Shown here one piece after another: positions 36,448 through 48,347 of a stretch of DNA of 64,000 nt. The translations under genes and the position numbers were made by a program. Below the pieces are notes generated by a model that was given only the letters and a program-made list of their open reading frames with translations, was not told the DNA's origin and did not search any database. The stretch is from Turnera subulata. Taxonomy: Eukaryota; Streptophyta; Magnoliopsida; Malpighiales; Passifloraceae. The stretch covers positions 13,299 through 77,298 of the forward strand of contig JAKUCV010002545.1 of assembly GCA_028386065.3 (NCBI GenBank), in the 5' to 3' direction. Every line of letters starts with the position of its first letter. Position 1 is the first letter of the stretch.

Positions 36448-38436
36448 ATGGACATGCCCCCGGAGGGCATGGAGCCCGACGGCGACGGCGAATCCAGCGA
36501 CGACCACCGCCCGATCTCCACAAGAAGCCCTGTTCCGAGGTGCCGCTCCCGCTCGCGTGAACGCGGAACTGCCCACCCTTCACACGACAACCGCCGGCAA
36601 TCCTCGCCTCCTCCACGGGCGACGCTGCAGCCAACCTCCCTGTCTCCGATGCCAGCTCAACCTTCAGCAGGTACCACTGAGCGGGAAGACGACGTCATCA
36701 CCACCGCCAGGCAGATCCGGGAGCGAACTTTGCAGCCTCAAGCAACGGCGACACCATCCTCCCCCGGGGTGCCAGTAACCGCACCCACCAGCATGCCACC
36801 ACCTCCCTCCGAGACAGCCACATCGGACTTCACCGGCACGCCACCACCACCCCCGCTAGCCACCCACTCTCCCGGTGGTGTGGATACCGCGGTCCCCATG
36901 CAGGTCGAACGTCCCTCCTATCGGGACTCTCTCTTTGCGGGGGAAAACCCACTTTACCAGGAGGATCCTTGGGAAGTAGAAGGAGAAGCCGAATTCGAAG
37001 ATGGAGATTTGTTCGTTTCTCACACAAATGGTGTGGCAAATCTAGAATTATCGGACCCGTTCAAAGCTCGCCTGGATAAGCCATGGGAAAATGCAGTGAT
37101 AGTCAAATTATTTGGACGCCCGATTGGTTTCAAAGCACTGCATACTAAGTTGCAGACACTTTGGAAACCAACCGGACCGTTCAAAATCTTAGACCTGGAA
37201 AACAACTTTTATGTGGTGCGGTTCTGGGAAGGAACGGACTACATTCATGCCTTGACCGAAGGACCCTGGCTCATATACGGCAGTGTGCTCAGTGTCCAAC
37301 CTTGGACGCCCAACTTCCGTGCATCCACTGGCAAGATTGAGACGATAGTGACGTGGATCCAATTTCCAGACTTCCCCACCAACCGGTACCACTCCAGAAT
37401 CCTCCGACAACTAGGTAACATGGTGGGGAGAACCATCCGACTTGATGGTAACTCTTCTAATCCCAGTAGAGCAAAATTTGCTAGAATTGCTGTCTGTCTT
37501 GATTTGACAAAACCACTGCCGGGTACAGTACACCTTGAAGGAGAACCCTTAAAGGTAAGCTATGTAGGCTTGCCTGATATCTGTTATGTGTGTGGAAAGC
37601 TTGATCATAATGTTTTAGTGTGCCCGGATGTTCCACACTCACAGCATGAGGCACCAGTGCCACCATCTACAGCCTCGGTGGCTCCTGTGAGGCCGGCTAC
37701 CGCGGCCTGCAATGGTCGGGGTGATTGGATGAATGCACAAAGAATTTATCGGCGCCCATCCCGACGTCAAGTCCCGAGCATTCAAAGCCCCCCAGTGTCT
37801 CACAACTCTAGCCGGCCATCCAACCGATTCCATATTCTGAGTAATGCTAGGCCTGAGACCCGTGAACCGGCCACCCTCCCCATTCCTGATGCACCCCCTC
37901 TACCGTCACCAACCCCAGATAATGTCCTGCCAGTGGCGACTCCAACCCCGGACCCGCCCGCACTACCACCACATCCCTCTGAGAACCAACCCCCTCCTGC
38001 ACAACCCCCTGCCCTACCTACACTCCAAGACTTTCTCGGAGAAGGGTCTATTAAGAAATCCAAAAGCAAGCTCCACAACCGCCTCCAGAAACAATCAACG
38101 AGGAAATCCCAACCAGTAAAAATCCCCAAACTCACACAGGAGATTCCCAAAAGGCAAACCCTCAAAGATGTATCCAATGCCCAACCACACTCGTCTACCC
38201 TTGATATCCCCCTGACGCACACTGGTCCTCCTCCACCCCCAACTACGCCCTCAGTAGATTACCCAGTCATCTCCTCGAATTTCAACCCCACCGTTCCTCT
38301 CACCCGACCTCGCAAATCCCAGAACCACACAGCTGTGGTCCTGGGCGAGGAATGTCACCGGATGATTTTCTCCCCCGGGGCTTCCAGCTCCAACATGGAC
38401 ATGGATCGGAGGACGGTTCCTCCCCACCCTCATTGA
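36448..38436 (+). CDS. LINE ORF1 protein (DUF4283 plus CCHC zinc knuckle)
   Basis: The frame is open from about 36214 without an ATG. The first in-frame ATG, at 36448 (GCCATGG context), gives 662 residues. The N-terminal third is Pro/Ser/Arg-rich and disordered. DUF4283 covers about residues 213-288 (WENAVIVKLFGRPIGFKAL… FYVVRFW…DYIHALTEGPWLIYG). A CCHC knuckle CYVCGKLDHNVLVC (CX2CX4HX4C) lies at about 379-392. The C-terminus is Pro-rich. In plant L1 elements this protein coats element RNA. No stop or frameshift was found over almost 2 kb, which suggests a young insertion or selection on the protein. It could also be described as a retroelement-derived gag-like gene, but the poly(A) and flanking duplication favour a mobile copy. 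Confidence 0.85.
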   Translation: MDMPPEGMEPDGDGESSDDHRPISTRSPVPRCRSRSRERGTAHPSHDNRRQSSPPPRATLQPTSLSPMPAQPSAGTTEREDDVITTARQIRERTLQPQATATPSSPGVPVTAPTSMPPPPSETATSDFTGTPPPPPLATHSPGGVDTAVPMQVERPSYRDSLFAGENPLYQEDPWEVEGEAEFEDGDLFVSHTNGVANLELSDPFKARLDKPWENAVIVKLFGRPIGFKALHTKLQTLWKPTGPFKILDLENNFYVVRFWEGTDYIHALTEGPWLIYGSVLSVQPWTPNFRASTGKIETIVTWIQFPDFPTNRYHSRILRQLGNMVGRTIRLDGNSSNPSRAKFARIAVCLDLTKPLPGTVHLEGEPLKVSYVGLPDICYVCGKLDHNVLVCPDVPHSQHEAPVPPSTASVAPVRPATAACNGRGDWMNAQRIYRRPSRRQVPSIQSPPVSHNSSRPSNRFHILSNARPETREPATLPIPDAPPLPSPTPDNVLPVATPTPDPPALPPHPSENQPPPAQPPALPTLQDFLGEGSIKKSKSKLHNRLQKQSTRKSQPVKIPKLTQEIPKRQTLKDVSNAQPHSSTLDIPLTHTGPPPPPTTPSVDYPVISSNFNPTVPLTRPRKSQNHTAVVLGEECHRMIFSPGASSSNMDMDRRTVPPHPH

Positions 38437-38683
38437 CCGCTCTCCTTCCCCAGCCGTGGATGGTATCCAGCCCAGCCACACCTCGTTTCTTTTCTCGGCT
38501 TTTTTCAGATTTTATATGTTCGGGACTTTGTTCCTTTGTCTTGTACCGTCCCTTTACGTCTACCATGTTCTCTTGTATAAGATAGAAGTCGGATTGAGCT
38601 CCCGACTTCTAACCATGTATTAAGCTCACGTATATTGTTTAATATACTTCCCGGTTTCGACCAAAAAAAAAAAGAACAGAAAA

Positions 38684-41400
38684 CCCTTGCAGAAAAATTA
38701 TTATATATTATCAGCTCTAATTTTTTCCATTTTTACGTACTTTCATAGCAAATAGGACCCTATTGGGTCCCCATTTAATGTTTAACCCTTTTTTTCCCCC
38801 TCAATCAAACAGTTGTTCAACCTTTTGACCTTAACTAACGCATTGAACTATATGAATTGGCTAATAATTATTCTGTTTAATTAGGATATGAGAGGCCTTC
38901 TCTTATGGTCTTCATCAACTCTGGTGGGATGTTATGGCTAAGGATAATACGTCAGACTCTATCTAAATTGGCTGTACCATTTTTGTCTTGTCAGAAGTAC
39001 ACGCAAGCTGCAGGATAAGTAGAAAGAAAAGAAAAGGCATTGGAAGATTGAAGATACAAATTGCTAATTGAATTCTGTTGGGTATAAGCTCCAAAACATG
39101 GTTTGATATCCTACAACTAGAGGGTATATAGGAATAGCTTTCTTTTTTCGAGCATCCTAACATAACCGTTCGACTAATGTTGCAAGGCTCGACGCATTAT
39201 CCTTGTGAGATAAAACCACTCTTAACGTAATTTTCATGTAACTTGTTTGTATCGGGTGTTGAAATAACTTTTCTTACCTTATTTGCAAATAATAATGTGA
39301 TAGTAAAAAGTATACACTCAATCAATTCATTTGCATGCCAAAAACATTAGGTGGAGGGTGAGATTGCATTAATCCTTCTATAACATTATTTGATATACAA
39401 ATTTTAGTACAAAAGAATTGTTGCATATATCTTGTTTCTCATTAGTCATTCCTATAATATAACATAAGTGTGATATTAAACCGTGCTTATACATGCAACT
39501 TTATATTTTTTTTTTTCACTATATGAATAATGGGATTGCATATAAAAGATTATATATAGAGGGCTGATTATTAATATTAGCTGTTAAATAGCATTGCCAA
39601 AATGTAGCCCATAGAGAATAGTAGTAGTAAACACTACCACGCACGTGCTGCCCGTTGAAAAGCTGGCGGCTTGAATAGCCCCATGTGTTGTTGATAGCAA
39701 CCAGCACGCGCCTCCGTAGCGCGTGGAGTGAACGGCATCACTTGCTCTCACACAGGCAAATGGTGGTGGCTATGGTGGGGGTGGCAATGGAATTAAAGCC
39801 AATAAAGAATGGAGTTATTTTGTGGTAATTCTGAGAATCCAATTCCGATTGGCCTTTGAACAAGTTAAGTTAGCTTAATATTTTACATAACAATTGGAAC
39901 TTAAATTGGTAGGCTAAGAATAGTTGGTAGAGTTATTCTAGCTTAACCAATATATTTTAAGTGTAAGCATTGAGAATGTTGTCTTTTAGAGGTTAAGAGT
40001 AACAATTTTTATGGTTCTTATGATGTCTGGATTAGTGTGTTGATTGATGCCCTTTAAAGATTGAGCTAGCAAGTTGATGCATATAAAAAATAAGTTAATT
40101 TATAATATTAATATTAAAATATTTAATATTAGAATATGAAGTGTAACATTTCAATATAAGCTATTTGATATGTTAAAATACCAATTACAAACATAACATT
40201 TCAAATAGGAGCATACTAAACCCAGTTATGAAAAAAATTCTAAAGAAAATTTTGCTCAACCAAATGTAAATCTTTCACAAAAATATAATACAAAACCATT
40301 TTGTTTGTTGAAAGCTTCAAACTTTGGTATCTCTCCCAAACTGTGTCAGCACTTAAACTCTAGTAAAGGAGACTAAAAGCCATAAAAATAAAACCTCTAG
40401 AGTTGCTGGCTGTTGAGCATACATCATCAATGGCAGAAAGAAACTTTTGTTTTCCAAATCCAGATGAGGGTAATCAAACGAATTCCAGTAGAAAGCTGCA
40501 CCATACCAAATCAAGGGCATCATTTCTAATTGGGGGGCTATTACATTAAAAGCAGTAGAGTATAGTACTAGTAGAAGGGGATTGCCTATATTTCAGCAGC
40601 TGCAGGCTCTCTCTAAACATAGATACCATAGCCCTCTGACACATAAACCCTAATTTTTTGGGGATTTCCACTCCAATAATGAACAAAACCCAGTAAAAAA
40701 AGAATAAATCTTTACTCATCCACCACACACACGCGCACCCACAGCGCGTGGACCCATCACTTTAAACCAACAACACAAAGCAAGAAGAGAAAAAGAAGAT
40801 AGATAGAGATTCTTGTTACACCAAAAATATGACCTTTTCTGCATATAAGTCACACACATAACAGTGCTTTTGGTTTAAGCCTTAAGGTTTTTTCTTTTTT
40901 ATAAAATGGTTTAATGTTATTACTTGAGATAGTTTTTGTAATAAAGATAGAGAGAAGAGAAGCGAAGAAGTGGAAGAACAAGGAAAAAACACAAAGACAA
41001 AACACAAGTTAACAGAACTATAGCTCTCACATTAGTTGCTGTCTTTTCTTTTCTTATTTTTTTTTCTTCAATCCATATCTGTACTTTTTCTCCCGCATTT
41101 CCTCTTAACTTTCCTTTTCTCCACCTTTTCTTTTTATTCCAGGTCTTTCTTTTCCTCCACTTAGTTTTAGCTTAATAAACAAAGACTTCCTTTTTAAGTT
41201 TTGGTTGCATACAAATTTTGATGTGGTAATCTCTGCTTGCTTTCCACCCTTTAACATCCTTTGGTGGGTGTTTTTGTATAATTTGCTTGTCTTAATCCAC
41301 TGAACCTTAGCTAGTAAGTTTCTCTCCTCCACTTTCCAGAAAAATTCTGCTAAAAAAACTGGTCTTCTTTTTGGTCAATAGTTAATGTTGGTAATTCACT
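38684..41400. other. Intergenic spacer upstream of the SRF1-like gene
   Basis: AT-rich with no recognisable gene or element. The last several hundred bases are CT-rich and probably hold the SRF1 promoter and leader. Confidence 0.5.
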
Positions 41401-41653
41401 TCAGTTCTGCTCAGCTCTAGTGCTTCTCTGTAAGTCCATTCTCTCCTTTTGGCTCTCTTATGTAGTCGTGAAGTTTGTGTCTTTGGCTCCTTTGGTCTTG
41501 TGCTTGCAATGATAAGATTAAGTAACTGATGTTTCTGTTTTGTCTTCTTCTGGTGTGGGTTTGCAGATTGGAGTTTGTGTGTATATGGTTGATGTTGTGG
41601 CAGAGGAGAAGATAATTGAGTTTGAGATCAATGGGAGTGAAGAGATCTGGTAA
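41401..41653 (+). promoter_or_regulatory. SRF1-like leader with 5'UTR intron and an overlapping uORF
   Basis: CTTCTCT|GTAAGTCC (about 41431) and GGTTTGCAG|ATTGG (about 41566) frame a likely 5'UTR intron of 135 bp. An ATG at 41585 opens a 22-codon reading frame that ends at 41653. It overlaps the main start (41631) in another frame and could lower translation of the kinase. Confidence 0.5.
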
Positions 41654-44600
41654 AAGAGAGTTCTTGAATTTGGAGATCTACGGTAAGGTCTTCCTTGGTT
41701 TTGTTTTGATCCACGCAGCCAGATTTTCAGTTGGAGATACTAATCCTAGTGATGGTAATTGACTTGAGCCATGGTGTTTCCTTTCTGGGTTTTCTTTCTT
41801 TTTTTGGTTTGTAAACTAATGTAGGCAATGAGAGAAGGTGAAAAGTCAGGATTTCTAAATTGAAATGGTGTTCTTGAGGCTGTGATTTTAGTGAACTGTT
41901 TTCAGTATTACATGGAGCTTTGATTCTTATCACTTGCATTTCTTTTTTTCTTCTGGTGATTGATTTAGTTGCTGCAATTACTAGCCTGTATACTTCACTG
42001 GGCTCCCCCTTGCTGCCGGGTTGGGTTGCCTCTGGCGGAGACCCATGTGGAGGAGGGTGGCAGGGCGTCCAATGTAATGGCTCAGAAATTCAGTCCATGT
42101 ATGGAGTTCTTCCTTTAATTTGTTACTCTTTGAATTTCCATTTCCTTTGCTGTAAAAATGGAGAACCCTCTTATTGATTGTTTTTTCCCAATGTTGGTTT
42201 GATAGAGTTCTCAATGGTGCTAATTTGGGAGGAGAACTGGGTAATGATTTGGCAACATTTACTTCTATCAAGTCAATGTAAGTGGTCCTCTCTCTGTCTC
42301 TCTCTCTTTTTTTCTTCTATTTGTGAAGTCTATCTTTCTAATTGAACTGTTTAGTGTTTTATCATTCCTTTGTCGATTGAAAATATCGTTCTCCCTGAAA
42401 TAACAGTCAGAACGCTTGTATTCGTATTCATTTGGCCTCATCAACAGCTTCTTTATGAAATGGTCCTTCTGTTAAAACCAATCCCATTCTGTGATGTTCT
42501 TAAATGAAATGGTCCAGGAAATCCTGCTCTATGGTGTTCTGGGTCTTTAGTCTTGTGTTGCCTGTCAGCTGACTGAGTGGATAATTGGTGCCTTTGTTCT
42601 GTGCCGTTATACTCGGTGAGGCAACACAAGGCATTCTTTACCAAGTGTACAACATATGGGTTTCTTTTTTGGAGATTGTTAGTCCATACTGCGTACTAAT
42701 GTATTTCTGCCAGCTTTCACTAATTTATGCGCTGTTTTGGTTTCCAGAGATCTATCTAACAACCACATTGGGGGGAGCATTCCATCCAATCTGCCTATTA
42801 CCATGCAAACCTTGTATGTGTCTGCTTTAAGTTAATTTTTCCTGTTATTTATTTGTCCTTTAATATGCCTGTCATTTGCATTTTGTTTTATGGATCATGT
42901 AGTGATAGTTTTTGCCTCTGACAGTTTCCTCTCTGCAAATAATTTCACTGGAAGCATCCCTGATTCACTGTCCTCCTTAACTTTATTGACAGATATGTAA
43001 GTTTTGGATCCTCTGATTTTGGCATTAACACCTACCTGGTCCTCTACTTTGCTTACAGATGTTGTCACTGTGCTTACATTCTACCTTTCTATTCTAATGC
43101 AGGTCTCTAAATGAAAATTCTTTGAGTGGAGAGATACCAGATGCCTTTGATTCTCTAACAGGCTTGATCAATTTGTAGGTTCTTTTTGTAAGTCAAGCGT
43201 AGTTTTCCCATTTTAGATTCATGTTCGAAGTTAAATTATAGTCAGCCATTCATATTCATGCAGAGACTTATCAAACAACAATTTGAGTGGTGAGCTACCT
43301 GCATCTTTCAAGAATTTACCTAGTCTCACAACCCTGTAAGTGTTTTCTGCTGTAGCTCTGTCATCATTCAACTTATTCATCTCTTTCCTCAAAACTAACG
43401 GCTTTGTTATCAGACGGTTGCAGGACAATCAGCTTTCTGGGACCCTTGATGTTCTGCAAGATCTTCCTCTGAAAGACTTGTACTGTTCTCCATCATTCCA
43501 TTTTTTTCTTTATTATTTTGAAATTCGGGACTCCCCTTTCTTGTTTCCATTAGTTTGTAGTATCATCTCTTGCTCATCTTTTCGCTCCCATGTTGAACAG
43601 GAATATAGAGAATAATTTGTTTGCAGGTCCTATACCTGAGAAGATGCTAGCCATCCCAAATTTCAAGTGAGTCAAAATATCTTATGTGGAAGTTTCCTTG
43701 CATAGTTAATCATAAGCCTTGGAACTAGAATCTGTAGGAGTTTTATGAAAAGTCATTGATTTACTAAAGCTTCTAGATTTTTGTAGTGGACTGTCTGCAT
43801 TATGGTTCCCAAAGCATTGACAAACATGCATATGTCAACTGCATGCCTTTTACTCTATTTGGCATCCAGTTCCTACTTGTATTATTTCTTGTTGTCATGA
43901 AATAGGGAGCAGAGGTTCTGTGCAGAGTTGAACATAGTCCTGAATCCTTATTCTCACTAGTGTTGATTCTTTGAGTGCAGGAAAGATGGAAATCCATTCA
44001 ACACAAGTGCAGCTCCAATATCTCCACCTGTATCCCCATCAACAGCACCACCATCACCGCTGCTTCCCGGATCACCATCTTCTCCAACACCACCATCTTC
44101 TACAGCATCCCCATCGTCTAAGAAAAGACCTCAGAAGCCAGCTGATGGACCGTCTGCGGAAGATGGCTCAAATACTGGGGGAAAGAAGTCTGTGACCACA
44201 AAAAAAATAGTCTGGATATCAATTGCTGGGGTTCTTTTGCTGGTAATCATAGCCTTAGCACTCGCACTTTTTATCCCGGGTTGTAGCAGAAGGAGGGAGG
44301 AGGCAGGCAGAATGTTCAAGCGTCATCAAGTTGGCGCATATAGAGGCAACAGAGACAACCAGAGAGATAATGGGTCTTTGGCTGAACCAACTAATCAAAT
44401 AGAGAAAGGTAAATGACTCAAATTAAATCATGTAGTTCCTTGCTGGCGTAAAATTCTTTCTGTAAATAATATGCATTAAAATTTTTTGTGGCAGCTCCAA
44501 AGGAAAGTTTGGCACTGACCAAGGACCATCCAAAGCCACAAAACACAGAAGAGAGAAACACTCCTAGAATGGACCCACTGCCAAAGAGCAATGATCATCA

Positions 44601-46750
44601 GATAGATATGAGCAGATTGGATAGCAGATTGGATATGATGTACATGCCTCCTCCACCTCCACCTCCCCCTCCTCCTCCTCCCCCTCCACCACCTCCCCCA
44701 CCTGCTCCACTTGCTGATGAGAAGGTCATTGTCAGGCCCATTGTGCCTGATGAAACAAATTCAGCGAAGCCTTCTACCAGAAGACCAAAGCCCCTCACTT
44801 CTGCCAAGTCATTCACCATCGCAGCCCTTCAACAATACACTAACAGCTTTTCTCAGGATAATCTTATAGGAGCAGGCATGCTAGGAAGTGTCTACAGGGC
44901 AGAACTTCCTGATGGAAAGGTATTGTTGATTATTCAAGCAGATTCGTCACGTATTTAGATAATGCAAAGGAATAAGCTCGCCCTAGTGAGTTGGAAAATT
45001 GTGTAGACCATCTGCTCTGCAGTTTCCCCTGATCTTTCTCTCTCACAAACATATGCCGACACTGATGCACATACTGGAACACATGTTGTTGATTAATCAT
45101 GGTTTGGTTTAGGAGCCAATGTGTAGTATTTTTGTGGAAAGAGAATGTATTCGGGCTTCTGACATGCAATTTTTTTAACTTTTTTTGCAGCTTCTTGCAG
45201 TGAAGAAACTAGACAAGAGAGCTTCAAGCCAGCATGACGATCAGTTTATTGAATTGGTTAATAGTGTTGACCGTCTCCGGCATGCTAACATTGTTGAACT
45301 CATGGGTTACTGTTCAGAGCATGGTCAAAGACTTCTGATATATGAGTATTGCAGTAATGGGACACTCCAAGATGCACTTCACTCGGATGATGAATTGAAA
45401 AGATGCCTTTCATGGAATGTCCGTATTAGGATGGCACTTGGAGCTGCCAGAGCCTTAGAGTAAGTGAACATGGATCATCTGTTCCCGAATCCAAATGCTG
45501 TATTTGCAATTTAAGTTTGATTATGAGATTTTAGAAGCACTGAGGAAGAACTCATAAAACTTGAGAGATTTTCAATAGGTATCAATAGAACTTAAACTAG
45601 TAGCCTAATTAAACTCAAAACTAACTAGCATTAAGACATATCTGAAAAGGAAGGTATTATACCTTAACTTGCTATGTGAGGTTTGTTATATATTGAGGAC
45701 ATCAAGAAACTGTTTCCCATTTCCTGAACTGGCTCTGCAGTTGTACAGTATGAGACCTCATCAGAATATGGAATGGATGCTCTTTCTTTGCTTCTTTTTT
45801 TCTCTATTCTTTAGCTCTAAATTTTCTGCTTAATTTGTGAAAGGTATTTGCATGAGGTTTGTCAGCCGCCTGTCATACACCGAAATTTTAAGGCTGCGAA
45901 TGTCCTCCTTGATGAAGATCTTTCTGTTCGGGTCTCGGATTGTGGTTTGGCTCAGTTAATATCTTCAGGTGCTGTAAGTCAGGTAAGTCATAGTTCCAAA
46001 ATACAAGTTTCAATGTTATGCATACCACAAGGGTGTTATCAAGGTTGAAACTATGAACTCTCTTAGTTTACTTACAAACCTGCACTTCTTTTTTCAGTTG
46101 TCAGGGCAGCTCTTAACAGCTTATGGCTACGGCGCACCAGAATTTGAATCAGGAATCTACACCGAGCAGAGTGATGTTTACAGCTTTGGGGTGGTTATGC
46201 TAGAACTCTTGACGGGCCGAAAGTCATATGATAGGTAAAAGTAATTGCATTTTCAATGTCACTCTTGGCATTAAAGTTCCTGCTGATAACATAATATTTT
46301 GCAAAACTTTTTTGCAGAACTCGTATTCGGGGTGAGCAGTTTTTGGTGAGATGGGCAATCCCTCAGCTTCATGACATAGAAGCATTGTCCCGGATGGTTG
46401 ATCCTTCCCTAAATGGAGAGTATTCTGCCAAATCATTATCACATTTTGCTGATATTATATCACGTTGTGTTCAGGTCAGAATCTCCTTGATGTCCTCACT
46501 ATCACCACTTGTTTTGTATTGTGCTTACTCTCTGATCATAAAAGAAGAAAAACAAGTCATATCCAACTTGGTAGATTAGTGAAGAGGAAGGGGGTCATGT
46601 ATTAGCAGTGGACAATTTTGATTCTCACCCAACATAAAACTTGTCTTGCAGTCTGAACCAGAATTCAGGCCACCCATGTCCGAGGTTGTCCAGGATCTCA
46701 CAGACATGATTCGTAGAGACCGGCCGAGCAATGAATCCATTGGTGACTGA
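41631..46750 (+). CDS. SRF1: STRUBBELIG-receptor family 1-like LRR receptor pseudokinase (16 exons)
   Basis: Exons: 41631-41754, 41969-42098, 42206-42277, 42748-42813, 42925-42996, 43103-43174, 43264-43335, 43414-43479, 43601-43666, 43981-44408, 44495-44919, 45191-45459, 45844-45982, 46098-46234, 46318-46474, 46652-46750. All phases join, giving 797 residues. In order: signal peptide, SRF N-terminal domain ([11 protein letters not shown]), about six LRRs each on a 66-72 bp exon, a Pro/Ser-rich juxtamembrane part, a membrane helix (about 321-344, [20 protein letters not shown]), a run of 19 prolines (about 440-460), and a kinase fold. The kinase has IHRN where HRD is expected and SDCG where DFG is expected, so it is probably catalytically inactive, as in STRUBBELIG relatives. 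The polyproline run and [13 protein letters not shown] resemble Arabidopsis SRF1 more than SRF3. Orthology is from memory of the family. Confidence 0.9.
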
Positions 46751-47639
46751 CTCGAATTAGAACATAAGCCTTGTAACCTCAGGTTATAAATGTGAAGCTG
46801 CACAGATATGTCTCCTAAAAGTTGCCCCATGGGGAGATACATCTGCTGTAAACAAAATGTCCCAGCTAACTCTGCCAACTGTTCACTCTCCTGGTGATAC
46901 CTATCAGAGGTGATCGGCTGCTGAACATTGCAGAAAGGTCTTTGCATATTACCTGATTCTTATGGTCAAATCATTTGTAATTCAATTGCTCATTATATTA
47001 TTCAACATTGTAGCTAAGCAAGAAGAAGGAAACCAGAAAAAAAAAAAAAAAGAATGTCCAAGAATGTGTATGCTCCTGCAAAAATTTGCTAACCCCCGAT
47101 TGTTTTGTATTTATCATTTGTTGCTAATTCTTGATAGTGAAATTTTGTTGTAGTGCACAGCACTATATCCTCCTCATATTTACTATAACTTACCTCTGCT
47201 CTTATCACCACAAAGTGGGGATTGCTAAAAACAAAGTACCAAGACTGCAACCTAACTTCAACATAAGGTACAGATAAAATTCTATACGAAAGATCTGAAA
47301 CATGGAGGATTACTGACATCGCTGGTAGCTCATTAACATAGAGCCAATGTAGCCAATAGGAGGTCATTCTTCTTCAACACAGACACAAACTTGTAGGCTC
47401 TCTTTTTGCTCTGCTTTCGCTTCTATATCCGAATCGTGAATTGTCGGACCCATTAATGACGCGAAAAGTTTCCGCAATGGCTGCAGTTGCCAGTGTTTCT
47501 GTTCATACGGTGATGGGGGAGACCTAGAAGTAAAGTAATATGCTTAGACAACAAGGAACCTTAGCCAAGGAACTGGGGTAAGTAACAAGCATGCCAAATT
47601 TTCTAAAATTCTACGTTGCATGAACTGCAAAACCAACGT
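46751..47639. other. SRF1-like 3' region and spacer
   Basis: Likely 3'UTR followed by an AT-rich spacer with a poly(A) tract at about 47037-47052. No gene was recognised on either strand. Confidence 0.5.
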
Positions 47640-47795
47640 AACGGCACCTGCTTCGGATTTCATTCAAGTGGTCACGAATTCGACCCCGACGAGTAATAGC
47701 ATCCCTTCCGGATTCGGGTTTTATTCAAGGGTCATGGATTCGATCCTAGTGCGGGTATGAGAGTTTTGGATTAGTATAAAGAAGATAAAGAACTA
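47640..47795 (+). mobile_element. SINE-like fragment
   Basis: Two B-box-like motifs, ggtcacgaattcgacccc and ggtcatggattcgatcc, each follow attcaag, and the end carries ttggattagtataaag, as in the scrap at about 30340. Degenerate. Confidence 0.4.
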
Positions 47796-47814
47796 TTAAT
47801 AGCCACAATAAAGC

Positions 47815-47972
47815 AATGTTATTAAACCCGGACAGGAGGTTGACCCGATTTGGGCATCGGGTCGTAGTTTTCCCAGGTTCAACCACATATTTATAAAGGA
47901 ATTATTGACCCAGAAAATGAATCGGGTCACGATTAACCGAGTTCAACCGTCTGATCCGGGTTTAATAACATT
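47815..47972. mobile_element. 158-bp MITE with perfect 18-bp terminal inverted repeats
   Basis: aatgttattaaacccgga (47815-47832) and its exact reverse complement (47955-47972). The interior has gacccg/cgggtc motifs like the MITE at 33186. It lies about 70 bp upstream of the TATA box of the SCAMP gene. Confidence 0.85.
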
Positions 47973-48040
47973 TGCAACAAAGAGAGACACACAGAGCGTT
48001 ATCCAACTCACCCGAGTCAAGACCGAGTTACACACAACAC

Positions 48041-48047
48041 TATAAAA
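48041..48047 (+). promoter_or_regulatory. TATA box of the SCAMP gene
   Basis: tataaaa in the context aacactataaaaacc, about 300 bp before the start codon. A leader rich in CT and CA repeats follows. Confidence 0.6.
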
Positions 48048-48347
48048 ACCGGACTCGAAAAAAAAACCACACAGAGAGAGATAAACAAACAAACACACTA
48101 CTTCCATCCTCTCCCTCCTCATCTCCCGCGAAACATTAAATTTTCTTTTTTTTCTTTTCCATTTCCATTTCTTTTCCTTTTCAATTTCCTTCCTCCATTG
48201 TCAAAACCTCATCTCCACTCCTCCTTCTTCTTCTCCTTCTCTCACATTCTCCAGATCTTAAATCCTCTCTCTCTCTCAAAAAAAATTAACTCAAAAAGGA
48301 AAAAAAACACACACACACACAAATTTAGATCTGATTTTTTGTAAAAA

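Larger units (their letters stand above)
36067..38672 (+). mobile_element. ORF1-only LINE ('half-LINE'), apparently complete
   Basis: A leader of 21-bp tandem repeats is followed by an intact ORF1, then about 235 bp of 3' sequence ending …tttaatatacttcccggtt and a poly(A) run (about 38663-38673). agaacagaaaa flanks both sides (36056-36066 and 38673-38683), a short target duplication. No endonuclease or reverse transcriptase lies between the ORF1 stop and the tail. GC content of the ORF is clearly higher than that of its surroundings. It is therefore an L1-type element that must borrow reverse transcriptase. Confidence 0.8.

Noticed and set aside
36209..38585. Several minus-strand and alternative-frame ORFs of 60-140 codons
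   Set aside because: They are shadows of the GC-rich LINE ORF1, and their residue composition is that of antisense proline codons.
40546..41332. Minus-strand ORFs of 60-75 codons upstream of the SRF1-like gene
   Set aside because: Low-complexity complements of the CT-rich leader; no similarity recognised.
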